Shown here one piece after another: positions 21,109-31,821 of a stretch of DNA of 64,000 nucleotides. Each line of letters opens with the position of its first letter. The first letter of the stretch is position 1. Source of the DNA: Adiantum capillus-veneris (taxonomy: Eukaryota > Streptophyta > Polypodiopsida > Polypodiales > Pteridaceae). The translations under genes and the position numbers were made by a program. The notes under the pieces are model-generated. The model did no database searches and had not been told where the DNA came from. It was given only the letters and a program-made list of their open reading frames with translations. The DNA is taken from contig CM043962.1 of the NCBI GenBank assembly GCA_014529385.2, positions 124,604,470 through 124,668,469 of the forward strand, in the 5' to 3' direction.

Positions 21109-22682
21109 TCAGGACGGACCCCGTCACTTGCCCCTTCGGTGGTATTGGGCACTATGATAGGCTCTCCTCTGGACTCATATTCATTAGTGAGTCTTTCCTT
21201 TGTTTCCTCATGTTTCTCTATTGTTGGTTGGATAGGGGTTGGAACTAGCACATCATGGCAATTTGCCGGTTTTCCCAACGAGTCTTCCATCAATGATTGA
21301 GCCATCTCGATCATCTTTTTACACATATCCAACCTTTGTTTTTCTATTTCTGCATATGGATATGTCATCCATCTTTGCTCCTGGGTCTGGTTTTTTTTAA
21401 GCCGAGCTTCATAAGCTCTTAGAAGCGCATCCAACTGCTCGTTTACTTTGTCTGCTAGCACAGATCCTCCTGATCCTGCACTTTTGGGCTCAACTATTTC
21501 CTTTGGTGCTATGGCTGCTGTGGTGTGTGAGCTTAGGCTGGCTAGATCTTCTAACCGCTCCAACCTGTTCTTTGTATGTTTCAACTCATCGAATAGGGCG
21601 GTCTGCTCTCGTTTTTTCCTGGCTTTCCTACGCGCCTTTCTTGCCTTCCAAGTGCTTCTCGGATTTTTCGTTTCTAAACTTTGGGCATCCGTCTTTGGTT
21701 CTTCTATTATGGGTTCATTCATCCTTCTTTGGGCTTGGGCCCGTGTCACCGCCTGAACAGGTATGACTGTTTCACTTTCTGATACTCCACTGGAAGGTAT
21801 TGTTTCCAACAGGTTCAAGGTGGTTTTTGCTCCTTTACTCGGGTTTTTAGGGCAATCGGGAATCAAATGAGTAATTCCACATTCTGGGCAATACGCATTG
21901 ACTCTAATGATTTCATCATACGGACACTCTCTCGGCCAATGGTCTCCGCCACACTTGTACCAGGGGACCTTGGGTTTTTGAGGTGCTCCTTGAGCTCCCC
22001 GTTGCTGGTAAGTCTGTCTCTGTCCGCCCATGCCTCCATTGGCTATGAACAACAATGTTCGTTCATCTAAGTTATATCTTCCTTCTCCTGCGGCCTGTAT
22101 AGCAGTTGGAGGTCCTTGATTCCCCATCATGCTCCATGGATCTGATGTCAAGGGTTCCTCCGGTGGATAATAGATAGGGTTTTCCGCATATCCATTGGGA
22201 TCCTCATAGTATGCATGCATAGGCACCAAAGCCTTTTCTTCTGGTTCAGTTACCGTTGGGGTGTATCTTACACCAACTCGTCGTAATCCTGGTAGGGGTG
22301 GTTGTTGCCCCAACACCGGTTGTGGTCTCTCTACACCTACAGGTCTTGGCAAGTTGCCTGCTTGATATCTAGGCATAGGTGGAACTTGAGGGGAAGCTAC
22401 AGGAGCTTGGGGAGCATAAGGTCTCTCCCTCACATATCCCTTGTTATAGTAACATTCCTCGGTCCCATGGTTTGTCCATTTTTGTTCAATAGCACACCAC
22501 TTGGGCGGTTTAGCCTGGGGTTTGGCGTACAAGTTGATCTTTTTTAGCACTTCATCTACAAGATGTTCTTGGTTTACCGCTATTTCTCCTTTCAGTGTTG
22601 TTTTGGAGGACTTGCTCCCACTTTGCTGTGAAGATGAATCGTCATCAAGGTCCTTGACTCCCCTTCTTTGTAAACCGCACAA
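21105..22682 (-). CDS. Element Y: gag C-terminal region with zinc knuckles
   Basis: 525 codons. A Pro-rich stretch with Tyr (APQAPVASPQVPPMPRYQ) is followed by two compact zinc knuckles, WYKCGGDHWPRECP and YCPECGITHLIPDC. A more degenerate one (CAIEQKWTNHGTEEC) lies upstream. A basic segment (ARKARRKARKKREQ) and coiled-coil-like helices (ELKHTKNRLERLEDL) come next. It is nucleocapsid-like and in a different frame from the capsid part upstream, probably by decay. X shows the equivalent GIDHLIAQC knuckle at 54850. Confidence 0.75.
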   Translation of the reverse strand: MCGLQRRGVKDLDDDSSSQQSGSKSSKTTLKGEIAVNQEHLVDEVLKKINLYAKPQAKPPKWCAIEQKWTNHGTEECYYNKGYVRERPYAPQAPVASPQVPPMPRYQAGNLPRPVGVERPQPVLGQQPPLPGLRRVGVRYTPTVTEPEEKALVPMHAYYEDPNGYAENPIYYPPEEPLTSDPWSMMGNQGPPTAIQAAGEGRYNLDERTLLFIANGGMGGQRQTYQQRGAQGAPQKPKVPWYKCGGDHWPRECPYDEIIRVNAYCPECGITHLIPDCPKNPSKGAKTTLNLLETIPSSGVSESETVIPVQAVTRAQAQRRMNEPIIEEPKTDAQSLETKNPRSTWKARKARRKARKKREQTALFDELKHTKNRLERLEDLASLSSHTTAAIAPKEIVEPKSAGSGGSVLADKVNEQLDALLRAYEARLKKNQTQEQRWMTYPYAEIEKQRLDMCKKMIEMAQSLMEDSLGKPANCHDVLVPTPIQPTIEKHEETKERLTNEYESRGEPIIVPNTTEGASDGVRPE

Positions 22683-24289
22683 TTGTCCACAAGGTACAAG
22701 GCTTCCTTGGTCAACTCATTCAACGTAGTGCTCCTCTTCATATGTAAGTCTTTTTGGAGATCTGCATTCCTTAGTCCTTGGATGAATATCAGCATAAGTC
22801 TGGATTGAGTTGGCAATTCTTCAACAGGACAAAACTTAACATATCTCTTTAGTCTTAGGGCTGCCTTCCGTACAGATTCTCCATCTTTTTGTTTGAATTT
22901 ATGGATTTATGAGACGGTATTATGAGCTATTCCCCTTTGAGAGAATTCCTCAATAAACTCGTCAAACACTTCCTCCATCGACTCAAAGTCTCTACGCTCT
23001 ACAGAGTCAAACCAAGTTGCAGCATCATCCTCTAGGGTTAGTCCAAACCTTACGAATTGGGTAGGAAAGTCTAACACCTCTTCAGCTTTAATCACACGTA
23101 AAAAGGCTGCTACATGATCTCTTGGGTCTCTGTTTCCTGTGTATTTCCTGTTTACCCATTTTTGCACTTGAGAAGGTCTAATTCTGCGATGGTCTACAAA
23201 CCTCATCATGGGATCACCCCTTCCAATTCTATACCCCACCTCAGGCCTTCTGTAATAGGCTGGCTCCTCGCCCAACGGTGCTCCTAAGCCATAATTTCTA
23301 AAGGTTCTCGTCGGAGGTGGTCCTTCTCTTCGAACTCGTTCCATGGGTGGTCCTCCAAGTTCGGTCGACCCTTGTGTCTTTGGCTTACTCTCTGTTTGAT
23401 ACCTTGAATAGTGTGGTGGTTCTTGCAAATCCCTGAGCCCTCGAGCCGTTGGATAACCCTCTCGGTTTCTGTCTGGTTCCATTGTCGCACTTTGTCTAAG
23501 CCATGCCTGCAATGATGGCTGGTTTATTGGTTGGTCTTGGTTGTTGAATGCTCGCGGTCTGGGGGAACGTGATGTAGCGTCATACTCATCTGAGAATGGA
23601 TTCGTTGACTTGCTTGGGGTGTGGACGACTCTCGGCATTTCCTCAGGGGCATATGCTGATGCTCCTGGACCTGTTGCTCTTTCTACTTCCTCTGGGAGAA
23701 TACGTTGGTATTCTCGCCCATATCTATCAACAAAAACTATGCCCTTCCCCGTAGCAGTTTCATAAGACAATAAGTAAAGAACTTTGTCTTTGCTTAGTTC
23801 GTCTACATATGGTTCTTTACTGCGAAAGTAAGAGACAATACCCTCGCTCTCGTGTTTGTAGATTCCCACATTCTCGTTATAAGTTGGAACCCTGATTGTT
23901 TTCTTATCGTACATGAAAATAGCTCCATGCCGATCAATGTTTGGTGGAGGCTCTTGAGTTTCTGAAATCATTTTCCCTTTAGCCACGTTGTCTCCATATC
24001 TGTTGTAATCTTCAGGGTTGCTAACTATTAAATAGTGGTTTCCCTTTTCTTCTCAGAATCTATCTCCATCATCATACACGTGGATTATCTCCAATATTTG
24101 TGCTGGCCTCTCTTCAATACGAATGCACTTGCGACCTCGACAGTCAGAATAGACTAGGGCTCCTCTTGAGTTTGTTCCCTCCAAGAAGATCACAGTAAGC
24201 CTGGAATCATTCGAAGGATTTTGGGAGGTACTTCCTCCTCGCATAGGTCCCTCATAGGCGAAACTTCCTTGCTGTTGGCTCCCCATCAT
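22592..24289 (-). pseudogene. Element Y: gag capsid region
   Basis: One frame with stops near 24053 and 22907. The conserved capsid part reads QKWVNRKYTGNRDPRDHVAA, WFDSVERRDFESMEEVFDEF, FSQRGIAHNTVS and, after the stop, RLMLIFIQGLRNADLQKDL. This is the Ty3/gypsy gag (Retrotrans_gag) pattern. The upstream part is Pro/Arg-rich and not conserved. Confidence 0.8.
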
Positions 24290-24468
24290 GAAGAAAATTT
24301 TTTTGACGAAGTGTCAGTATCACTACCTTCCTCAATAATTGGTGCTAGCGGATCTAACCTTGCATGAGTTACACTCTCTTTAGTGGACACTACGCTAACT
24401 TGGTCACCTGCCACTTTCCGGTCTCTAACAATGTATCTTCCTGATCTTAAATTCATCAAACTTATCAA
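24286..24468 (-). CDS. Element Y: gag N-terminal peptide (NLRSG)
   Basis: 60 codons beginning MISLMNLRSGRYIV. The same LRSG start opens gag of X (MHLRSGRVLEHEH at 52211), so this is the likely gag N-terminus. It ends in TGA overlapping the ATG of the next frame by 4 nt (ATGA, 24286-24289), just after an A7 run that could allow a -1 shift into it. Whether that is programmed or a mutation cannot be decided here. Confidence 0.6.
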   Translation of the reverse strand: MISLMNLRSGRYIVRDRKVAGDQVSVVSTKESVTHARLDPLAPIIEEGSDTDTSSKKFSS

Positions 24469-26277
24469 TGCAACTTATCACAAGTTCAACCACTAACCTG
24501 GCAATGGATCAGTTTCTGCATAACGTCTTGCTTTGTTGCTGAATATACCTGTACACAAGAGTTTTAATTTCGGCAATTAGATCAAGGCATTTATCTACTG
24601 GAGGTGATCTTAGTAATGATTGGTATAACTGGAGAGTTAATCTCAACCACTACTGTATTCTATACACTGTTGATGTTCCTGATTAGGTTGCTAATCTGAA
24701 ACAGTACCCTTCCTTGATGTTGGCCAATTTACGTGAAAAATCTTGAATTCAGTATTTGCTTTGTCAAATGGGCAATCACGGTCCAATTTTACCTCTGAAA
24801 GAAGTTCTAGAGCCCTTAAGCCAAATAGAACCTCACTTTCTAGGCCAAGTCAAATTTTCTCTCCAGAATGCCCCAATAGACATCCTACGCGTAGGATGTC
24901 TCATGCTACATTTAGCCTGGATTTCTGCAGTGTATTTTCCCCTTGTTGTGCTGAGCTTACAGCTGTTTTTACTTTTTGATTTGGACTTCTAGAAGCTGGT
25001 CAATGAGTCAGAAATGTGTTCCGACGGCCTGATGATGGTGTTGATCAGTCTAATCAACTCCAAATTGGACCAAAATTGACTAGCAGGATTGCCTTAGGCT
25101 ATATAACCCCTTACAGTGCTCAAAGTCCAATTATGGCTTCACTTTCTTGCATTAGACATACTATGCGTAGAATGTCCTTTTCTTCAAAATGGCTTTAAAC
25201 TCAAGACTTCAACTCTTATTGAGCTGCTGATCATCTTGGTATACTCAGATTTCAGTTTGCAGTCCTAAATCACTCAGTAGACATCCTACGTGTAGAATGT
25301 CTTTTTGGCATGCTTGACCCCAGATTTGTTCCATAGCTTCCCCCTGATGTCAGTATCCCAGTGGTATGCTTAGATCTCAGTTTGGATGTCAAAAGTCTCA
25401 AACTTTTGATGTTTTTCTTCTTTCAGTCAAAAGTGCTAAAGTCCACTTTGAACCCAATTTTCTTACCCGAATGAGGTGAAGACCCTTTCAGTCACTCGAT
25501 ATATCATGCAAGGCACACTCATGCAGCCATCTTAAGGTTTTGGTTTCAAGTTGATGCTTTTGCACTAATTGAGTAGAATGTCTAGCAATTTTAGTCTATC
25601 TGGCCTTATCCTGTCAAGAGATGGCCAAATTTCCCCTTTGCAGTTGAAATTAGGGTAAACCCTACCTTCAAAACACACTGGTCACCTCAAAATTCCAAAA
25701 TTCCTCCCAGATTGGCCTGTAGACATACTACGTGTAGGATGTCTCCTGGCTAAAATTAAATTTTTTCCTGACAAGAATGCTATTGATGCTCTTTAGGCCT
25801 ATCAGAAACACTCACAGTATTCTTTGGACTTCGATTAGGCTTTGAACCACACTTTTGCATCTTTTTGCGTCTTTTACAAACTTGTAATGATTCTACCAAG
25901 CAAGTATACATGCATGAAATGCTCTAGATCTGAATCATGATGTTCTACTTACTCTACTCCTACCTGCCATGAAGAAATGGTGATAATTGGTGTTTTTGGG
26001 TGCCTTTTGGCCTCTCCGAACTCTCAAGCTCTCTTCACACCGCTTCTCCCACTCCCTGTTCCTACTCTAGAACTCGACTACTAACTAAAAAACTTCCTAA
26101 GTGTACCTCCTCTACCTCAGTCGAAGGATCTAGGCCAGACACACGCTTCCTAAACTCCCTCTAAGACCTAGAGAGTCCTCCACCCTCTGATCCTATCTAA
26201 ATGTAAAGCGAGACTCTTGGCAAGCCAAAAATCCCAATCCTCAAGGATTAGTCTCGGTCACCTACCTAAGGTTTTCG
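24469..26277 (-). other. Element Y: untranslated leader
   Basis: About 1.8 kb between primer site and gag. It contains no convincing ORF but holds the palindromic motif ACATCCTACGCGTAGGATGT and variants at 24880, 25156, 25281 and 25723. Very long leaders occur in Tat/Athila-type elements. Pyrimidine-rich stretches may carry splice or packaging signals, which I cannot assign. Confidence 0.6.
24878..25742. repeat. Palindromic motif array in the leader of element Y
   Basis: Four copies of ACATCCTACGCGTAGGATGT: perfect at 24880-24899, and variants at 25156-25175 (ACATACTATGCGTAGAATGT), 25281-25300 (ACATCCTACGTGTAGAATGT) and 25723-25742 (ACATACTACGTGTAGGATGT). A half site GTAGAATGTCT lies at about 25572-25582, and another (CACGTAGGATGTCT) at about 26645-26658 inside the LTR. 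The same motif recurs with regular spacing at 61477-62350. Confidence 0.85.
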
Positions 26278-26295
26278 TCCCTGGCAGTGGCGCCA
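26278..26295 (-). other. Primer binding site of element Y
   Basis: On the minus strand TGGCGCCACTGCCAGGGA lies one base inside the LTR end. It resembles, but is not identical to, the Asp-tRNA-type site of X (TGGCGCCGTTGCCGGGGA). The exact tRNA is not certain. Confidence 0.8.
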
Positions 26296-26296
26296 A

Positions 26297-27228
26297 TGTT
26301 GGACGGATACACCGCGACGGACGTCAGCATAGCGAGCACTCACCTAACAAGTAATGTCAGCTAAGGACGAAGCTCGACCCGCAGGCGCGTGGAAGCAAGC
26401 ATAAGGTGTCAACTTACACTCGACCGACTCCCAACTAGTTCCTACAGAGGCCCCTACCAATTGTCTAAGTCAGAGTCTTCAAGAGAACAAAAGAGGATGC
26501 TTCCTACAACGCTTGCTAGAGCCGAACACCTATCAAACACTTCGGAAACACCACAGAACTTGAAGGAGACCCTACGAATACCTATAGGCCACTCTCCCTA
26601 AGGTCTGTGAACCAAAGTCACGACCCAAAACACCCGGTGCAGAAACACGTAGGATGTCTGGCCGAAATTTGCAGGTCTTCATTTCCAAAATCTGAAGTGC
26701 CTAATGTGTGGTTCTACTCAATGTGAACGTGTGGATATGCTGTAATGAAAAATCGGACAACGTATGCTCACCCAAACAACCGATGAAGCTTGTAGAAGAA
26801 GCTCTCGAAGCCGGACCGTATGCGCGCAATGTTGGTATCGGCTCATAGCTCTAGTCGGGGGCAACACGCTGCACTTCTTCGCACTTGATTCCGACCACCG
26901 TAGCACACGTAGCATCAAGACAAAGCTCACACTCTCTCTCACATACACAGTACGCTCACTCACAAACTTAAACTTGTTTAAAATGACAAAAGGTCCTTCA
27001 TTAAGGTCAAAAAGTGATATATATACCTTACAACTTCTCAAACCCTAAAGTTCCAAAATCATCCATCTACTCCTTCTAACTATCAAAACTGGGATACAAT
27101 CTGGAAACTTCTGTAAGTCCAAATATTTACAAGATGAAAAACCGGGTTTTCCTCAATGAATGACTAATTACAAAAAATAATAATCCGTCGAGTAGTTAGA
27201 TACCGTGGGGTGTGTCCAGCTTCTAACA
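26297..27228 (-). repeat. 5' LTR of element Y (about 932 bp)
   Basis: On the minus strand it starts TGTTAGAAGC and ends CCGTCCAACA, next to the primer site, with short inverted ends TGTTAG/CCAACA. A TATA-like GGTATATATATC is at 27016-27027 (minus). The start is set by the break in D's integrase sequence after VLRYNSKL; the second LTR is outside the window, so the outer boundary is approximate. Confidence 0.7.
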
Positions 27229-28216
27229 CCAGCTTACTATTGTAGCGCAAAACCAAGCCATGCTTCTTGATACCCTTACTTTTGACCTTTTCATTTATCT
27301 TTGCCAAAGCCCTATCTTGCATCTGCCCATAATGTTCCAATGCACTCATCCTATCTAGCTGAACCTCTTGTAGCTGTAAGAGCCTCTCTTCGAATGCATC
27401 ACTAGGCGTCCCAAGAAACTTCTCTAACATCTTGACCGCAGGAAACTCTACCTCTAGAGGCAATAGTGCTTCCTTTCCATACACCAAATGAAATGGAGTG
27501 AACCCTGTACCTGTCTTCACCGAAGTACGGTAAGCCCATAATGCACTAGGCAATTCCAAATCCCAATTCTTTCCTTGGTGCTCTGTCACTTTCGAAAGAA
27601 TCTGTACCAACTCACCATTGAATCTTTCATTTAAGTCATTACACTGCGGGTAATAAGGAGTGGTATGCTGGTGCCTAATCTTCATCTTTGCGCATAAAAA
27701 ATCTAGCAGTTTAGCTCTAAATGCTGGCCCCTTATCTAAAAGAAGCTCCAGTGGCACCCCAAACTTGCAACATATTTCATCATACACAAATTTTTCCACA
27801 TCCTTTGCAGTGATCTGTTTTACTGCTATAGCCTCTGCCCATCTAGAGAGATAGTCCATTGCAGTCAAAATATAGCTTTTGCCCCTGCTTGTGATAGGTA
27901 ACGGGCCTATTGCATCAATCCCCCACTTTCAAAACACATCAAACGCCATAATGGTTTTTCGTAGCTCTGGCTTCAACACTCTCTTCCCAAATGCTTGACA
28001 CCTATTGCAAGACCTACACCAATGATGAACATCCTTGTGCAAACTAGGCCATACATACCCCTCTTGCAAGATCTTATGCAAGGTGATCTTTAGAGCAAAA
28101 TAGCTACCACATGCGCCTTCATGATTCTCTTCCAACACTTTGTAAAGCTCCTCCCGCCAAGGTACACGTATAGACACGAGATCAGCCCCTTTCATGTACA
28201 AGACATCACCGATCAA
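27229..28216 (-). pseudogene. Element D: integrase (3' truncated)
   Basis: One frame with a TGA near 27929 where a Trp is expected (FDVF-stop-KWGIDAIGP). The zinc module reads LEENHEGACGSYFALKIT ... CRSCNRC. The core reads AMDYLSRWAEA, then PLELLLDKGPAFRA (the second Asp is in LLDKG) and YPQCNDLNERFNG (catalytic Glu). LWAYRTSVKTGTG and LVYGKEALLP follow. The frame ends as D sequence at VLRYNSKL, where element Y inserted, so the GPY/F tail present in E is missing. Confidence 0.9.
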
Positions 28217-28219
28217 TTT

Positions 28220-28999
28220 TTACCTGGATGCTCTACGCAAAAAACCATACTTCTTAGACTTCTTAATCTCCTTTCGAATGATTCCTATTAGCAAAAACTC
28301 CTGTTCTTGAGCCAAACTTTCCCGGCCATGATAAAGAGGTAAAGTGGTCCTCAACACAAATAGCTCCCCAATCATGCTTTGAGCTGCTTCATGTGCCTCT
28401 CCATTTAGAGCACGTTCAATGTGTCTAATTCTCCATGCTTCGAACTTTTTTAACAGGCCTTTAATTCTGAAGCACATTTCCTTCAATGAGGTGTTCTGGA
28501 TCTTCCACACACCCAGCACTTGCTTCACCACTAACAATGCATCACCTTTTATGCTCAACCTTCGAACCCCATGCTTCAAACAAATGTGTAATCCGGCTTC
28601 CAGAGTAGCATATTCAGCCTCATTGTCACTATGAGCATCCAATTTGAGCCCTCTCTTGCATACTAGCTTCCCCTCTGGATCATAAAGTGCTATACCCCCT
28701 GAAGCTGCATCATGGCTCTTTCTATATGAACCATCAAAGAACAACACATGTGCATTGATGATCTGTGGCACTTCTTCAACTACCTTTCTCACCACCTCTT
28801 CCTTAACAATAAGGGGATTCTCCTTGTAGGTCAACAAATCAGCTATGGTAGCCCTTGTACTATCTTCCACTAGAAAAGAGAACTCAAACTCTTGAAGCTC
28901 AATTACCGATTTCTTCACCACATTTGACATGTTATTACCATTAATTAACTGTGGAAAAAAGGCATAACTCGTCAAGAAAACAAAAGGCCTTGGTAGCAA
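28220..28999 (-). pseudogene. Element D: RNase H end and second (archaeal-type) RNase H
   Basis: After the end of the RT-linked RNase H (LLPRPFVFLTSYAFFPQL) comes a complete second RNase H: VLFFDGSYRKSHDAASGG, SDNEAEYATLEAGL, IKGDALLVVKQVLG and ERALNGEAHEAA, with the Asp/Glu/Asp pattern. This extra domain marks the Tat lineage (Ogre/Retand relatives). Stops at 29015-29017 (TGA in FAC-RFRHYLLP) and 28220-28222 separate it from its neighbours; all are in one frame. Confidence 0.88.
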
Positions 29000-29014
29000 G
29001 TAATGGCGAAATCG

Positions 29015-30679
29015 TCAACAAGCAAATATTACACTGGCCATCACTAGCTCTACTTGTGAGAACTTTCTCTCCGCTACCAACTTCACTCGGCTTGCACAAT
29101 ACACTCGCCTCATATAATGGCTGCCCTTCCCCTTTTGCAATGGCATGGCTCCAATGGCATCATCCCCTACTAATGGATTTACATAAAACACTTTCTCCCA
29201 ATCAGGAGCCTGCTTGGCTGACAACCCCCCTAACACCTCTTTCACCTCTTGAAACACTTCTTCACACTTGTCATCCCATTGCAATGGATCATGCTTTGCC
29301 ACTTGCTGTAATGGATAAAGAAGCTGTGAAGACAATGGAATAAACCGTGCCATGTACTTTACTTTGTGTATAAAATTTGCCAATTGCTTCGTACTCGTAG
29401 GTGATGGAAGAAGAATAATAGACTTAACCTTATCAGGATCAGCCTCAATGCCATTTTCTGATACCATATGGCCCAATAACTTCACCCTTGGCTGTGCTAG
29501 ATGACATTTCTTTGGATTTAGTTGTCCTCCACATTCATCATATCGAGCCAATACCATCTGCAGCTTCTCGTGGTGTTCAGCCCTACTGCTATAAACACAG
29601 AAGTCATCCATAAAAGCTTTAACACAACTACCAATGAATGGTCCCAACACCCAATTTGCTCTCTCTTGATAGAAGGAAGGTCCATTTGACAACCGAAATG
29701 GAAATACTGTGTAGCAATAGCAGCCCCATGGCGTAATAAAAGTGGTCTTTGTACGGTCTTTAAGAGCAATCTTCAATTGAAAATAGCCTGAAAAACCATC
29801 ACACACACTGTACCTCTCATAACCTGCCACTGAATCCAAGATCTGATCGATGAATGGAAGAGGATATGGGTTCTTCTTAGTGGCTGCGTTTAAGGGTTTA
29901 AAATCTACACAAATTCTCCACTTCCCATCCTTCTTTGGACTGACTACAGCTGGACTCACCCATTCTGTGGTCTCCACAGGGACTATGAACCTTGCCTTCA
30001 ACAACTTGTCCATTTCTTCTCGCAAGTCTTCCATTTGCTCTTGACCCATCCTTCTTAGCCTTTGCCGCACTGGCTTAGTACCTTCTTTCAGCTCTATATG
30101 TATCTCTTCGCCCTTGAACCCTCTGATCTCTTCATATGAAGTAATGAACAAATTAGGAAAACTAGCCAACATGTGCAAATATATATCCTTCTCCATAGCT
30201 GAGAGGTCTCCACTGATCATTTGTGTCATCAATTCCTGCTTCTTTGACAACTCAACCTTGGTTTGCATCAGCCCTTCAATCACTTCATAAGGCCCTTCAC
30301 TTTCATCTTCAACCTCATTCGCAAATGCAACTAAACCAAACTCTTGGATTTCTTTGTCCATCAAAAGAAATGCAACATCAGCATCCTCATCACTGTTGGT
30401 AGTGCTATCACTATCCTCATCTATCACCCTGGAAGAGTCTTCATCACTAGACTCATCCTCATCTTCATAAAGCTCCTCTAATCATTTCCTTGTGTCCATA
30501 TTATAAAGCTTCTTGGTACATGTCTTTCCATAGAGGCTAATCGTACCATGTCGCCAATCTTGAACAGCTCCCACTAGTATAATAGGATATGCTCCCAACC
30601 CTGCTGGCATCACATGAAAATCAACCATTGCCTTTGCATCATATGCTCCACTTCTAAGCTCTTTACAACACCCAAGCAT
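29015..30679 (-). pseudogene. Element D: protease end, RT and start of RNase H
   Basis: The frame from 30679 gives the end of protease (AYPIILVG...) and, after a stop at 30482-30484, an acidic linker and RT. RT shows KPVRQRLRRMG, FIVPVETTEWVSPAVV, KWRICVDFKPLNAAT, FPFRLSNGPSFYQ and FMDDFCVYS (residues 272-275 of the 470-codon ORF). RNase H then begins (WEKVFYVNPLVGDDAIGAM, with the first Asp replaced). The protease front part is in another frame (30610-31821), so there is a frameshift near 30640. Confidence 0.88.
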
Positions 30680-31821
30680 TTTACTTTTTGATGGTTTGCC
30701 AATTTGATCCGAAAACTTGACACCCCAGCCACTGTGAGACCCATCTTCTTAACGCATGAGTGTGTTATGACGCATATTTGGGCTCCACCATCCACATAAC
30801 CTTGTCCCAAATTTTTCCTTTTATGCCACACATCTACTATTGGAAAAATGTATGGTAGCTCATCCATAGCCAACACCTTTACTGAACCTCTCTCTGACTC
30901 TTTCTTCATTGGGTTAACCATCCTCTTCCATTGCCGCTTTAGCTTAGGCACCATCTCTATAAGCTGCCCAAAAGTAACATCTGCCTTCCTGCTCGCCAGA
31001 TCCTCCTTCAAGTCATAGCTTAATTGCCCATCCCCTAGTGGAAAATCTGAAACATGAAACTTTAGACGAGCTCTCCTTTTCCTCTTGGCCTTGACATCCT
31101 CGCCTTCATGGCTCTTTCCTTTCTTCTTACTAGGACCTGGGGCACTTCTTCCTTCCTTATCCTTTCTGGTCCTCTTCCCAACAGGCATCACTAATGTATC
31201 CTCTAGCTTTGATGCCTTCTCCAAGGTGACTACACTTAGCACTTTTGTCTTTCCCTTTTCCTCTTGGGTTAATCCACTGGTTCCTTCATCTCCCTTAATT
31301 TCGACGCCATAATCATTTGACCTAGTTAACACCTGTCTTGGCAATGAATACATGTCTCCCCCCATCCTTGGTGGCTTATCACATCGCGGGCTAATGTGAC
31401 CCAACTCTCCACAATTGTAACATGTGGGCGTCTGCCTCCAAAACCTACCATTGCTTTGTCCAACACCATTCCTAGGTCTTTCTTCACCTCCTGGATGATT
31501 TGCATACCTCCCTCGACCTTGATTATTTCCCACTTGACCTAGCATGTTTAGGCTGAGATTCTTCATTAAATCTACCACTTGCCTCATGTCTTGCCTTAGC
31601 CCATCATCTTGCACTGTTGTAGTGACCACTGCTGGCATAACCTGAGGAGTAACAGAAACCACTGGTTCATGATGAACCGTTGGCATGCGACCTTGTAAAG
31701 AATCCATAGGCTGAAATTCAGACCTCATGGGCAAAGACTCCACCCCTAACTGGCTCATTTTCCTCAACTTCCACTCTTTGTTCCTTGCTACCTCTAGTGC
31801 ATCTTCATATGCCCTAGTTTT
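30610..31821 (-). pseudogene. Element D: gag C-terminal part and protease
   Basis: It begins right at the end of the E insertion (KTRAYEDALEVARNKE). It holds one CCHC zinc knuckle, CYNCGELGHISPRC, a Lys/Glu-rich linker, HVSDFPLGDGQLSYDL, LPYIFPIVDVW, and the protease active site YVDGGAQICVI (D-G-G, as in E and X). The sequence shifts frame near 30640. The N-terminal half of the same gag is at 41023-41491, beyond element E. Confidence 0.88.

Larger units (their letters stand above)
18956..27228 (-). mobile_element. Gypsy element Y, 5' half (5' LTR to RT N-terminus)
   Basis: Minus-strand order is 5' LTR (26297-27228), primer site (26278-26295), 1.8-kb leader with palindromes, gag, zinc knuckles, protease and the first part of RT. 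It stops inside RT at FIYEIEH and is joined to X at about 18956. RT from 55863 onward on the plus strand, with integrase and the rest, supplies the missing half. Y sits in the integrase gene of element D: its LTR starts right after the D residues VLRYNSKL. Confidence 0.8.

Noticed and set aside
10765-27228. One intact chimeric element with LTRs at 10765 and 26297
   Set aside because: The two LTRs are unrelated, there are two proteases and an interrupted RT at the junction, and the flanking 5 bp do not match.
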